In this document: in pieces, positions 33,054-43,840 of the stretch
Position numbering within the stretch: position 1 is the stretch's first letter
How the letters are laid out: each line of letters begins with the position of its first letter
Source of the DNA: Gracilaria domingensis
Taxonomy: Eukaryota > Rhodophyta > Florideophyceae > Gracilariales > Gracilariaceae
Assembly: GCA_022539475.1 (NCBI GenBank)
Contig: VCMS01000264.1
Coordinates: 1 to 64,000 of the forward strand
Length of the DNA: 64,000 nucleotides
Direction of reading: 5' to 3'
Notes under the pieces: model-generated
Seen by the model: only the letters and a program-made list of their open reading frames with translations
Told to the model about the DNA's origin: nothing
The model's database searches: none
Program-made: the position numbers and the translations under genes

Positions 33054-35333
33054 TCAACCCACTTGGGCTCTGTCCAGCGTAGTTGGTAAAGGTGTCCGTG
33101 TGCGAAGGTGGTACTGTAGGACCTTAGAGCGAGGAAGGTGCTCGATAGGCTCATGTGTATCCTTCGAAGAAGGACAGCCGTACCAACGGACTCGATACAA
33201 TAGCTCTCCATCAGAACCGTAGCCGTGACTAATCAGACGGTCCATAACGTACTCCCTGTCGAGGACACGCCGCTCAGTGCGCGGTTCGGTTATTATGCCT
33301 TCTTCTGGGGTGTTGTTGGTTGCTTTCCCGTCGTGGGCGTCGCTACGAAACGGCTTCCGTCCTGACGGCAGTGCATTCTGCATGCCAGGTGGTCCTGGTG
33401 AGGATTGTGTGTTCCTGACATTCGGGCTTCCAGATTTCTGGCTTTCCACCCCGTGTTGTCTCGCTGTGGCCTTAGTTTGGTCTTCTCGAACAGCGGGCTT
33501 CCGTCGTTCCGGCGGGATCTCCCGTCGTGAGGGTGAACGGTCCGCCTTGCGGTGCGCCAGCGAGTGGTGCTGTTGTGCGCGCCGTGGCGGCGTTTCGCCA
33601 GCCACTGCTGGTAATGGGGCCTGTGCCCTTGCACGGCTGTGCGCTGCCGATTCGAATTCGAAATTTTCGTTTTCGGCGGGCGCAAATCTTACAGCAGGCA
33701 CGTGCCCGGCTTGTGTGCTGTTGTCCTCCACTGGAGGCGGATCGCCGGCGAAGCCAGACACTTGGCGCAATGTGCGCGCGTGTGCAGCGTTGTGCTGCTT
33801 CTCACTTACTGTGGCGTATCGGCTCGCCATATAGGCGGTTTCCTCCGTGTTTTCAACGGCTTCATCACTCGATGCTTCACTAAGATCTGCCGAAGTCGGG
33901 TCTGCCGTAACAGCACGCTCTCTTTCGACTAACTCTTCTTCCGGACTCCCGGCTCTCTTCAGCACAGGTGTGCTACCGCTGTCCGGCTCCAGCGGCGAGC
34001 GGGTATGTTCCGCACTTGACGCGGCTGTTGCTGTGGTTGCGACACTCTTTTCCGGCGTGCCGGTCTCACGCTGCACAGCTGGGGCAGGCTTCTGTCCTCC
34101 CGTCCGTGACGGCAGTACAGTACCATCCGCGGGCAAAGCGGCGACTTCTGCAGCAGCTACATCCTGGTGTTCTTCCGGGTGTCCGGCTTTGTGCTCCACC
34201 GAAGTGGTGCGTTCCTCCTCAGGCTTCCGCGATAACTGCGGGTTGCTCGCGTCTTTCCGATTGTTCGGCTGTGCGGCGGTCGTCCTCGCGCGTTCACCAC
34301 GACTTGCGTGCGACATTGAGGCCTGCAAGGGCGATTCCGTCGACGACGGCGACAACGACAGCGAGCGATTTGCCTCCTTTTCCCCCTCCTCAGTTGGAGC
34401 GTCGGGGGCGGTAGTAAGTATCCCCGGAGGGGCCAGTACCCGCGTGCGTACGTGAGCGGCAGCAAAGACCGACTGGTGAGGCTCCGGCTCAGCCGGCAAA
34501 TCAGCAAGTCCGCGGTTAGGATGCGGCAATACTGACAGTGAAGTGCGCGCTTCCGCTTCAGCGGCTGGTTCTGCAGTCGGCGTAGCGGTGTCCAGCGTTT
34601 CCGGTTGCGTTTCGTGAGAAGCAGGCGTTGGTGCAGGCGTTACGCGATCCCGCGAAAAACGCTCGTGCTCTCCCTTGATGTCAGGCACAAGCGTAATGTC
34701 GGTAACTGAAATGACCCAGTAGGGACCATCCGCGATAGGAGAAAGCTTGTGGCGCTTCTCCTTCTCGGGATTGTAGTATTCCTTCCGTATGAAGGCATAG
34801 ATACCTTCCCTAATCTGAGAGGCATGTCTGCGCACTCTTGCGTCGAAATTTCGCTTGTAGGCGGCTTGTGTCTTAGCGATATTCTGCCTAACCGTAGGAA
34901 TAATCTTCGGGAGCCATCCCTTCCACGCGTCCCTATGGAGGCGGGGCGAGGGGAACTTTTCCAGTACTGGCTGTGGCTCGATGACCACCGACGGCGGAAC
35001 GCGTGATAGCACAAGCTCGAAAGGCGAGATCGGAGTAGTACGATGGACCTGCGTATTGTAGGCATACGTCACCGCATCGGTGTACTGATCCCATTCCGAC
35101 GGATGCTCGGCAACCAATGTCCGTAATGCATTGAGCATTGTGCGGTTAAAAGCCTTCAAACTGCCCATTACTCTGGGGATGATATGTTGTCGTGAACCAG
35201 TTTTGGATCCGCAAGATGCGGCAGACGTCTTGAAAGAACTTAGCCGCGAGCTGCGGTCCATTATCCGATAACAAATCAATCGGCGGTCCGTAGACAGAAA
35301 CCCAGCGTGTGACGAAAGCTTGGGCAACCGCAC
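33054..35333 (-). CDS. Ty3/gypsy pol C-terminus: integrase tail, GPY/F, long linker, chromodomain (element C)
   Basis: 759 codons open. The first residues overlap the integrase end; the frame enters after a one-base shift, at FNRTMLNALRTLVAEHP. The GPY/F module is HKLSPIADGPYWVISV (about residue 205). Then come about 460 residues rich in Pro, Ala, Glu, Thr and Arg with no domain, probably disordered. The chromodomain fills the last 68 residues: EYVMDRLISHG, LLYRVRWYGC and EPIEHLPRSKVLQYH. Of the three aromatic cage positions known from HP1, Tyr and Trp are present and the third is Cys. In most chromoviruses the chromodomain follows GPY/F closely; this spacing is unusual. It is part of pol and would not be expressed alone. 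The plus-strand ORFs across it are shadows. Confidence 0.85.
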   Translation of the reverse strand: MRLPKLSSHAGFLSTDRRLICYRIMDRSSRLSSFKTSAASCGSKTGSRQHIIPRVMGSLKAFNRTMLNALRTLVAEHPSEWDQYTDAVTYAYNTQVHRTTPISPFELVLSRVPPSVVIEPQPVLEKFPSPRLHRDAWKGWLPKIIPTVRQNIAKTQAAYKRNFDARVRRHASQIREGIYAFIRKEYYNPEKEKRHKLSPIADGPYWVISVTDITLVPDIKGEHERFSRDRVTPAPTPASHETQPETLDTATPTAEPAAEAEARTSLSVLPHPNRGLADLPAEPEPHQSVFAAAHVRTRVLAPPGILTTAPDAPTEEGEKEANRSLSLSPSSTESPLQASMSHASRGERARTTAAQPNNRKDASNPQLSRKPEEERTTSVEHKAGHPEEHQDVAAAEVAALPADGTVLPSRTGGQKPAPAVQRETGTPEKSVATTATAASSAEHTRSPLEPDSGSTPVLKRAGSPEEELVERERAVTADPTSADLSEASSDEAVENTEETAYMASRYATVSEKQHNAAHARTLRQVSGFAGDPPPVEDNSTQAGHVPAVRFAPAENENFEFESAAHSRARAQAPLPAVAGETPPRRAQQHHSLAHRKADRSPSRREIPPERRKPAVREDQTKATARQHGVESQKSGSPNVRNTQSSPGPPGMQNALPSGRKPFRSDAHDGKATNNTPEEGIITEPRTERRVLDREYVMDRLISHGYGSDGELLYRVRWYGCPSSKDTHEPIEHLPRSKVLQYHLRTRTPLPTTLDRAQVG

Positions 35334-38300
35334 TGGCGGTAACCTTCTTCAAAGGCACAGTCGGTACCAGCTTTGAAAAGCGGTCGGTGATCACAAGTAG
35401 AAACCGGTTTCCGTGACGGGTGAGAATAAATTCACCGAGCAATTCAATAGCCACGAACTCCAGTGGAGCCCTAGCAGGGAAGAGTACCAACTTCTTGGAA
35501 TACTTCCGCAGTTTGACGCGGTTCTTCGCGCAATCAGAACATCCACGAACAGTGGCATACGCATCGAAAGCCATCGCTGGCTAGTAGGAGACCTTCCTCA
35601 ATGTGTAGTACAACTTCCTGCCACCAGGATGGGCTGAGAGCTTCGCATAGTGCGACAGATGCAGTACTCGTGACTGAAGTGAGTGAGGAACCACAATCTG
35701 TGGCCTGCGCCCGACAGTTCGGATGAGGAATCCCTGGTCGTTCTCGACGAAAGGCAGTCGTGCTCCGCCGTTCAGACGGCTACGAATCTCCGTACAGAAA
35801 GGGTCCGTGTGCTGCTCCCTGATGAGTTCTTCCGGCTTGATTGGTACGAAAGAACCCGGTTCTGGGCGCGTGTGAGACACGGCTAAAACAGCATCGTAGA
35901 TTTCCCATCCTTCCGAATCTTCATCGGCATCGCTCGAGCCGTCATCCGCGAGGAAGCACGGTATTTCCAGGTCATCGACTAGCGCAGCTTCAGCCGCTGT
36001 TTCCAAGCGGGACAGTGCATCAGCCTGAGTGTTCAGGAGTCCTTTCTTGTAGCGGATTTCAAAGTCGAATTCCGACAAGCGAAGTCTCCACCGCATCAAG
36101 CGGCCAGATGGCTCTGCTATAGAGAGTAGCCAGCGTAGGGCCGAATGATGGGTATGAACAATGAAGCGAGTTCCCATAAGATAGGGCCGCAGTGTCTGTA
36201 ATGCCCAGACAACTGCCAAGCACTCCTTTTCGGATACCGAGTAATTCCTCTCGTGAACGTTGAGGCTTCTTGACCAATACCCAATTGGCAATCGCTCGCC
36301 ATCCTTGGTGGTCTGGAATAGTGCACAGCCAACTTGGTAGTCGCTCGCATCCGTATCTGTTCGCATACGGCAAACCAGCCCTAGGTAGGGATAAAACGGG
36401 TGGCGAGGTCACCGCGTCCACGAGCGACGAGAAAGCCACAGCCTTGCGGTCGTCGAATTCTTCCAGGTTGACTGGCTGTCCTTTGCGGAGGAGCTCATTC
36501 AACGGCGCCGCAATGTCCGCAAAGTTCGGTATAAAGCGGCGGTAGACATTACACAAGCCGAGAAAAGATCGAAGTTCCGTCTGCGTCCGCGGATGCTTAG
36601 CCTCTTTGACGAATTTCACGCGAACCTCGTCTATCGACAGCCGTCCAGGACGGATAACGTGGCCGAGATACCTGACAGTTTCGGTAAAGAACTCACACTT
36701 CTTGAGCTTGAGCGTAATGCCTGCATCGCGTAGGATTCGCATCACATCCCGTACGTGGGTGAAGTGTTCGTCCAGGTTGTTGGAGTAGTCAATGATGTCG
36801 TCAAGGTAAACCAGGCAAGTCTTTCACTTGAAACGGGAGAGCAAAATGTCCACAGCACGTTCAAATGTGGCTGGCGCGTTCGTTAACCCAAAGGGCATCC
36901 GATTGAATCGGTATAATCCTTCATGACAAACGAATGCTGTCTTGTCACGATCTTCAGCCCTCACGGGAACTTGCCAATAGCCCCAATTCGCGTCTAGGGT
37001 TGTGAAAACTTTCGCGTCGCCCAATGAATCGATACATTCATCCATTCGTGGGATAGGGTATACATCCTTAACCGTAGCCGCGTTTAGCTTGCGGTAATCG
37101 ATGCAAAATCGCCAAGACCCATCAGCTTTGGGCGCGAGCACCACCGGCGATGCCCAAGGTGACTGAGCCGGTTCGATAACTCCAGCGCGAAGCATTTTCT
37201 CAACTTGAGCTTTCTCCTCCTGCCAAGCTGTCGGTCCTGCCCTGTAAGGGTGCTGTGAAATTGGCCGAGTATTCGGTAGCAAATCAATCCGATGTTCGGT
37301 AATACCAATCTTACCGAGGGAACCATCCCACATGGGCGTGAACTCTTCGAGCATGTGCCGCAATTTATCGCGGTGAGTCTTTGGGACGTGTTCAAGATCC
37401 AGAGACTCCAGTTCCTGTACTGCCTTATCCTTCGTGTCAGCAGCACTAAGGTCGTTATCATTACTTTCCGACGGGGTCGGCATCGCTTCTTTCGACAGGC
37501 TGCCGTTATCCGCATCCGACGCAGTCGGCTTAGCATCTTTCGACGGACTGTTCGGTCCCGTCTTCGGTTCGGAATTGTTCCGTTCCGCTTCCCCCTCCTC
37601 AGCTTCGAGGATACCGAGAACTTTGGCAATAGAGACCTGGGTAGGCACTATAGCCGCGGGGTGCGGAAGCAATGAACCAATAACTTGGCTCCCAACCAAC
37701 TGTTGAGGAAAACGGCTGAAGTTGGCAACCAGCACCTGAAAAGGCTTTTCGGGTTCAACAAAAACGATCCCGTTAGCGAGGGCAAGCTGATGCTTCTCCT
37801 GTAACGCAGGCAACGGTTGCACCGTTTGTAAGCCATATTGTGGAGACGTCACAGTAACCCAGACCTGCGATTCAGGCGGGATGCAGATAGACCGAGCTAC
37901 TCGTAGCTTTGTAGATTCCGTTCATCGGTTGTAGGCTCCTGCGCAGCAGGCAAAGGAACTTGCTTCTTCAAAGCCCGTCGAAGGGGACGCCGAACGATCG
38001 GTACAGTAGTCCCATTTTCCATTTCGATGGTTCGCTTCTGCGGTCGAATTTCATCTACGAAGCGGTCACAGAAGTCGCATCCGAGTATAACCGGCGCAGC
38101 GAGCTGCTTGCAAACCAAGAAATCGAGCTTCACCACGTAGTGGCCAAGCCTGACAAGCAGGTCTATCACTCCCACTGTAGAGAGTGGCCGATTATTCGCA
38201 TCCGCGATATCAATATGCGGCGGCGCACAAACGCGAGATCGCAAGTGCGGCGGAATCATCGATTCAACCAAGAAGTTTGGCCCACCTCCTGTATCGAGCA

Positions 38301-38568
38301 CGGACAACTGCCGAACCATGTACTGGTCGGAAACACCTAGGTCGGCGTAAACTTTGTAGTTACGTTTCGCCATGACCAGGACTCTATCCGAGAACCGGCT
38401 GTTCTTAGACCGTATCCACGGGCGACGGAAGACACCAAGGTGCTCAGAGTCTACGTCTGTACTGGCCATTTTTCTCGAAAGGATTTTGACCGGGGAGCGA
38501 GGCTTCTCAGCCTCAGGCGCGCTAGACCGCGTCGCTGGGGGCGCCTCTCCATTGCTGGAGGCTCCCAT
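35334..38568 (-). pseudogene. Ty3/gypsy pol: protease, RT, RNase H, integrase core (element C)
   Basis: Starts with its own ATG at 38568, two bases after the gag stop and in another frame. Protease DTGGGPNF (usually DTGA). A one-base shift near 37910. RT: FCIDYRKLNAATV, TTLDANWGYWQVP, MPFGLTNAPATFERA and YLDD near 36800; a TGA at 36824-36826 stands where element B has the Trp of KWRTC. A second shift near 36380. RNase H: DTDASDYQVGCALFQ, EKECLAVVWAL; the usual HTDH reads HTHH, so one catalytic Asp is lost. Integrase: a TAG at 35581-35583 replaces the Trp of YWPAM; the first catalytic Asp is Glu (FVAIELLG); the second is LLSDNGPQL; the Glu region has a one-base shift. Therefore inactive, though damage is light. 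Confidence 0.9.
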
Positions 38569-38570
38569 GC

Positions 38571-40580
38571 TCAGCTTTTCTGAGCTTCGCCGCCAATCTG
38601 CGGAGGTTGCGATTCCGCAGGGGCGGCTACAGTTCCACCATTCGATGGCACCGTTTCTTGGTTTCTAGGCTGATTCTCCGCCTTCGCACGAAGATACGAT
38701 TTGTCGGGAACACGTTCCCGCTCGGCGGGCGTCAACGACTCATACTGAGGCACTATCTTCGCCATATTCCGTATGGGCATTAAGCAATTCGGAGCGATGT
38801 GCCCTGGCCTGTAACAGGTATGACAAATAAGGTGACGAAGAAGATCCGCGTTGGGCGGCCGGCGCTCCTGTCGAGGAGGATACGGGTCCCTCCATCCAGG
38901 GCGTTGGCTTCGATATCCGCCAGAGTGCGCCACGGGCAATGCCGGTACTTGACGTCCGGCGTACAGAGCGGGGTCTACGTCTACTGTAGACTGCTCCGTC
39001 GTCGACGGCAATTCCGAACTCGGCATTGAACCATCGTCCTGTAACAGGTGTAGGTCATCATAGCCTCCTTGAATAGAACCTCGCGAGTGAGGCAGTGAAG
39101 AGTCCCGGACTTCTACATGAAGGAGTCGGCGCGTCCGCGTCTTGACACCAGCGCGTGCTCGAGCTGCATCTCCCTCAGCTTGGGCAAACTGAACGAGTTT
39201 CAGATAAGTAATCCGGCGTTTGTTCTCCCGATAACGGGCAACCAGTGTTCTGATCGAACGATCTAGGCCATCGACGAACATCGTGCACCACTCAGCTGCG
39301 GAGAACACGTTGCCACATCTGTGGAAAGCCTTATTGAGGCGGGTCGAATAAACGGTTTCCGACTCTTCGGCTCCTTGCTTCGTGTCTCGCAGCGCGAGTA
39401 TAGCACCTTGTATCGCATTGCCTGTTGCGTAAGAGCGCAGGAGATATTGTACCGCTTCCGGCCAGCACGTAACTCCTCCCTCGGAGACTCGAGTCGACCC
39501 ACGAACCGAATTGTACTGGTCTTCGGCTACGCCCGTCAAGAAGCACGGCAGCGCAATGTAGGCTTGTGCCTCGCTCATCCGAAGTACATCGGCTTCCGCC
39601 ACGAAGCGGCCAAGAAAATCCAAGACAAGAATTGGATCTTCCCCAGAGAACCTGTGGGGCTTCAGCGTGAGCTCCATTTGTCAGAGATGGTTTCGCATAT
39701 TGCCAGTCCTACGTGGGGTTCTCTCTAGCGTCGTGTCATCAAGCCGATAATACCGGTACGATAGCAGCTTCGGATACAGTAAATTTGTTGGCTTCAATTC
39801 CTTCAATCCAAGGTGTCTCCGTCCTTTCGTACGGCCTCGTGCAACACCAGAGGTGGCTTCAGTAGCACGCGAACGGGATGCACGATAGCGAGAGCGCTCA
39901 TCGGCGCTGTCCGAAGAGTCGGTAGACGATCCCTTTTGAGGGCCCTCCTCATCAGAAGAGGACGAAGAAGACGAGTCAGACTCAACCTTGACCTTCTTCT
40001 TTGCCGGACGATCCCGGGAACGGCGCGAGTGCTGAGAACCCTCAGAAACCGGGGCTCCCGGCGCAACAGCATCAGATACGATGATTTGCTCGACCGTCTC
40101 CAGACGGGTAGCCAGGCGGTTCAGGCGTGCGGAAGCCTGCTCGTGCAGGGCAGCCGACACCTGTCGGTGTTTCATAATCTGGTTGACATCAGATCGTAAA
40201 ACACGGACGTCGCTCGAAACATCCCGGACACCGGCTTCATCCAGCCGTTGCCGGAGTTTCGTAATATCCTGGATGAGGCCCACTTGGGAGTTCTGCAGGA
40301 TGCGAACCTGAGCCTCTAATTCGCGGAGGGTATACTCGTCGGACCGCGACGACATAACGTCAATCGCTGCGGCGGCATCAGCCGCAGGTGCGGTTTCAGT
40401 TGGCCCACGAGTGGGTGGGGTCCCGTTATCAGAACGGAGGCCCCGGGAAGCCGGTTTCGGGTCGCCATTGCCTGGGACATCCAGTGCGTCCTTCGGAAAC
40501 GGAGGCAAACTTGCCGGCAAGCCGGACGAACCGGGCACAGAAGCCGCACGTGGCGCGTCACTCCTGCGACAGGACGACAT
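38571..40580 (-). pseudogene. Ty3/gypsy gag, element C, one in-frame stop
   Basis: A single frame of about 669 codons interrupted only by TGA at 39681-39683, where element B has Arg. Order: Pro/Ala-rich N-terminus, a coiled-coil-like segment (residues about 82-165, ELEAQVRILQNSQ..LRQRLDEAG), a Ser/Asp-rich acidic stretch (about 205-235), the capsid-like domain (FSGEDPILVLDF, WPEAVQYLLRSYA, RLNKAFHRCGNVFS, MFVDGLDRSIRTLVARYRE), and a perfect CCHC knuckle CHTCYRPGHIAPNC at 38785-38826. The stop at 38571 is followed by GC and the pol ATG. The TGA could be a recent mutation; read-through is possible but nothing else suggests it. Confidence 0.9.
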
Positions 40581-40722
40581 CGTTCACCGTCACAGTCGGC
40601 CAATTGGCAACCACAACAACTTCCGAAAACGGACAATGAGAGAACCGTAAGAACGGATATTACCAACTAGCTGGGCTCCAAACAACGAACCAACTCCAAC
40701 AAATGTTGGCCAATAAAGCCAA

Positions 40723-40740
40723 TTCTAGGTCCGGAGACCA
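40723..40740 (-). promoter_or_regulatory. Primer-binding site of element C
   Basis: On the minus strand TGGTCTCCGGACCTAGAA starts three bases after the 5' LTR. It is the near twin of the element B site. Confidence 0.7.
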
Positions 40741-40743
40741 ATT

Positions 40744-42455
40744 TGTGGTGCAATCCCACGAGTGGGCAAACAAGAGCCGCGTCGCGGAAAGCGCACCTAC
40801 AGAGTGTTCGAGACCTGCTCTCTATAGGGGTAGATGCAGCAGTAGAACCCTCTGATAGGGCCAGCGCGATGCCGGGTGTAAGTCCGGATGGCCCCGATCT
40901 GAGCGTGCAGTCAGAGGGGAAGGGGAAGAATCGGCGTAGGTATCCGGTTGTTCTGGCGAGCCACAGCGAGTGGAGATATCCAGCCTAACGGTAGGGAGTG
41001 ACAGGGGATCAGCAAAGGAGACGCACTGCAGAGCACTGACTCGTGATTGTAGAGCAAAACGCCCTTTGTGAGAATGCACCGAGGTGTTTTTCATAGTTTG
41101 TTGATCCGTTACCGGCTTCGACACCTCAGGTTATGAGAGGCTACTGGGGTAGTGGCCCTATTCTGGGGTATGCCTAGGAAGGGTAGTATTTCTGCACACG
41201 TGTGCCAAGTTGGTCCGATAGCGCGGGCGCCGTGGCAAGCCTGCCACGGGGGCACACCTGCAGTGTATTGGCCGGCATTGCCGGATAGTTAGATATTTCA
41301 ATTGATATTTTTAAGTGCCGTATATAAGTGGCGGCACTTGCCGCCACTGTACGGGAAGTAAACTTCAAGGAGGCTTCTGGCTCTGACTTTCATGCCGCTT
41401 GTGAACGGTCTACGTCTCTAACCGGGCAAGCCGCCACAATCCCGTGCTAGTCATCCGACCTCTGCCACTGAGGAGTCCTAGACCGTCGTTACGGCACCTT
41501 TTGTTGTTTCTTTGTTATTCTTTCCGTCATACCGCTCTCGTTTCTCTGCCCTGTTATACAGGTTTTTGCTCACTACTCTCGAGACTTATTCCCGTTATCA
41601 CGAGTCAGTGCTCCGCAGTGCGGCTCGTTTGCTGATCCACTGTCACTCCCTACCGTTAGGCTGGATATCTCCACTCGCTGTGGCTCGCCGGAACAACCGG
41701 ATACCTACGCCGATTCTTCCCCTTTACCTCTGACTGCACGCTCAGATCGGGGCCACCCGGACTTACACCCGGCATCGCGCTCGCTCTATTAGAGGGTTCT
41801 GCTGCTGCATCTACCCCTATAGAGAGCAGGTCTCGAACACCCTTTCGGTGCGCTTTCCGCGACGCGGCTCTTGTTTTCCCACTCGTGGGATTGCACCACA
41901 GTGATAAACGGGAATAAGTCTCGAGACTAGTGGGCAAAAACCTGTATAACAGAGCAGAGAAATGAGAGCCGTATGACGGAAAGAATAACAAATGAACAAC
42001 AAAAGAGGCCGTAACGACGGTCTGAAACTCTTCAGTGGTAGAGGTCGGAAGACTGGACCGAAATTGTGGCGGCTTGCCCGATTAGAGACGAAGACCGTTC
42101 ACAAACTGCATGAAAGTCAAAGCCAGAGGCTTCCTTGAGGTTTACTTCTCGTACAGTGGCAGCAAGTGCCCCCACTTATATACGGCACTTGAAAATATCA
42201 ATTAAAATATCTAACTATCCGGCGATGCCGGCCAATACATTACAGGTGTGTAACCGTGGCAGGCTTGCCAGGCCGCACCCGCTATCCGGCCAACTTTGTA
42301 CACTTGTGCAGAAATACTATCCTTCCTAGGCATACCCCGAAAAACGGCCACTACCACAGTCGCCTCTCATAATCTGAGGTGTCGAGGCCGGTAACGGATC
42401 AACAAACTATAAGAAACACCTCGGTGAATCCCCTCAAAGCGCGTTTTGCTCTACA
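40744..42455 (-). repeat. 5' LTR of element C, split by a nested solo LTR
   Basis: The two parts are 40744-41047 and 41901-42455 (854 bp when the nested LTR and one TSD copy are removed). The minus strand begins TGTAGAGCAAAACGCGC and ends GATTGCACCACA. The promoter-side hairpin is imperfect here (42156-42175). Confidence 0.9.
41048..41900 (+). repeat. Nested solo LTR, same family, opposite orientation (853 bp)
   Basis: Starts TGTAGAGCAAAACG and ends GATTGCACCACA on the plus strand. Perfect 5-bp TSD GTGAT at 41043-41047 and 41901-41905. TATATAAG at 41321-41328, then a perfect hairpin at 41328-41347. It probably formed by LTR-LTR recombination of a full element that had inserted into the 5' LTR of C. 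Confidence 0.95.
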
Positions 42456-43265
42456 GCTCCGTGGCTTATTTGGAGCTTTCGAGTGGCCCTCAAAACGGCT
42501 CTGAGAATTTTCTTTTTCCAGCCTTTCTGGAATTGTGCTGCGCTCCTCTACGAGAAAACCGCTGTGGCTTAGTCGGAAAGAGGATGTACAAAAAAAGTTT
42601 GCCAAAATTTCTGCTGAACAATGGTCTTAATGTTGTTGGGGCACAGTTAGTTAGAGGCCTTCTTTGTGGCAGAAGAACGCGAGAACATCAGAGAAACAAC
42701 ATCTTGGATACGTAAAATAATCCAGCAGCTGCTGGCTTTTCATTTGCTTTGATGTTCTCCGGCTTGCTGTTACCCTTTTTTTGGATTATGTGAAAGTTGC
42801 TGACCTAATACATCTGATGCTTCTTTTTGTTTTGCTATGGTACTTTTGGAGATGAGACTGCAATGCATCCATTGTCTTCGGAATTTTGACGGTTTTGAGA
42901 GTCCTGACCAAACTGTGAAAGATTTTTCTACTTTTCTGAATCACCGTAAATGAAACTAATCCACATTCGACAGCTTTCTGCTCCTGTTCGGCGCAAGACT
43001 GAGCTTGAGAGAGAAACTGTAGAACAGCATTGTGAAGCGTGGTTTCTGAGAGCGTTGTCTTGTTCATCAGCTTGATGGCAAGAACTAAACAATTGTGGGT
43101 TAAAGATTTAAATTTCGACTTAATCAAGTGTTGAGATAAAAGTCGACGAAAACGCTCTATAAATGCCACCATATCTTTATTGTTTTTAGGACGGCCTTTA
43201 GATACGTTGTTGAATGAAGATATAAGGCGGTTGACCATAGCATTTGGAGGATTTACTGCGATCAA
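42456..43265 (-). pseudogene. gag-like gene, 5' part, interrupted by element C
   Basis: Frame 43265-42786 (159 codons) has the look of a retroelement gag: NPPNAMVNRLISSFNN, FIERFRRLLSQHLIKS and NCLVLAIKLMNKTTLS. It is Lys-rich and AT-rich, unlike the Ty3/gypsy elements around it. A frame break separates it from 42605-42456 (FRLSHSGFLVEERSTIPERL), which runs straight into the LTR of C and is continued at 30577 with the zinc knuckle. Family uncertain: an older LTR element or a domesticated gag. Between 43266 and 43540 the same strand gives short fragments only. Confidence 0.5.
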
Positions 43266-43791
43266 ATAAAAAATTTCTTGAATTATTTGAATTTGGTCAC
43301 CCTGACGAAAGTCAATTTGCTCTTTTTTTCGATTTCTTCGACTATGCCTTTCTGCGCATATGAAAAGCCATGTTTCACAAAAAGCGACTCAAGATTGTAA
43401 ACATAGTTTTATACCTTTTCTTTGACTGTTTTTGGCTGCAAGACGAATAATAACCACCCATTTCCAAATGTTTCGAGGCTACTGCAAAAGAGTTTTTGCG
43501 GCTTCGAATTGCGATAGATCATAAGCCTTTGACATTTGGTAGAACGCTGGATCTGGGTCTATAACTATAGTACACAATATTATGCAAAGCATGCTCAACA
43601 AATGTCGCGGAGAGTCACGGTGTTGTTAGCACCGTATTCGGATAGCAAAGACTACAGGAAAAGAGGCAGCGCCCTTGTTTGGTCTCTTGGCTCCCTCCGG
43701 GCGAGGCTAAACGCCTTCTAGTTTATTTTAGTCCCCGTGTTGTCGTCGGTAAAGCCTTTTAGTGAGCTCCTGAGCAGCGAGAGATTGGCCA

Positions 43792-43834
43792 ATCTTACGG
43801 GACCTGCGAGTACTACTCGCAGGTCCCGTAAGAT
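43792..43834. repeat. Perfect palindrome, 21-bp arms, 1-base spacer
   Basis: Every base from 43792 to 43812 pairs with 43814 to 43834. It is followed six bases later by a second palindrome. From 43266 to 43791 no gene is recognised. Confidence 0.9.
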
Positions 43835-43840
43835 CATCTT

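Larger units (their letters stand above)
30578..42455 (-). mobile_element. Ty3/gypsy element C, complete copy, nested insertion inside
   Basis: The 3' LTR is 30578-31431 and the 5' LTR is 40744-42455 interrupted by a solo LTR. Flanks GTTCC (30573-30577) and GCTCC (42456-42460) are a 5-bp TSD with one mismatch. Without the nested LTR the element is about 11.0 kb. It is the best-preserved coding copy in the window but still carries several stops and frameshifts. Confidence 0.9.

Noticed and set aside
33277-34455. Plus-strand ORFs of 185 and 202 codons
   Set aside because: They lie opposite the long low-complexity linker of element C, whose own frame ties into integrase and chromodomain. Biased composition opens the other strand.
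39813-40199. Plus-strand ORF of 128 codons and neighbours over gag
   Set aside because: Antisense shadow of the Ser- and charge-rich gag segment of element C.
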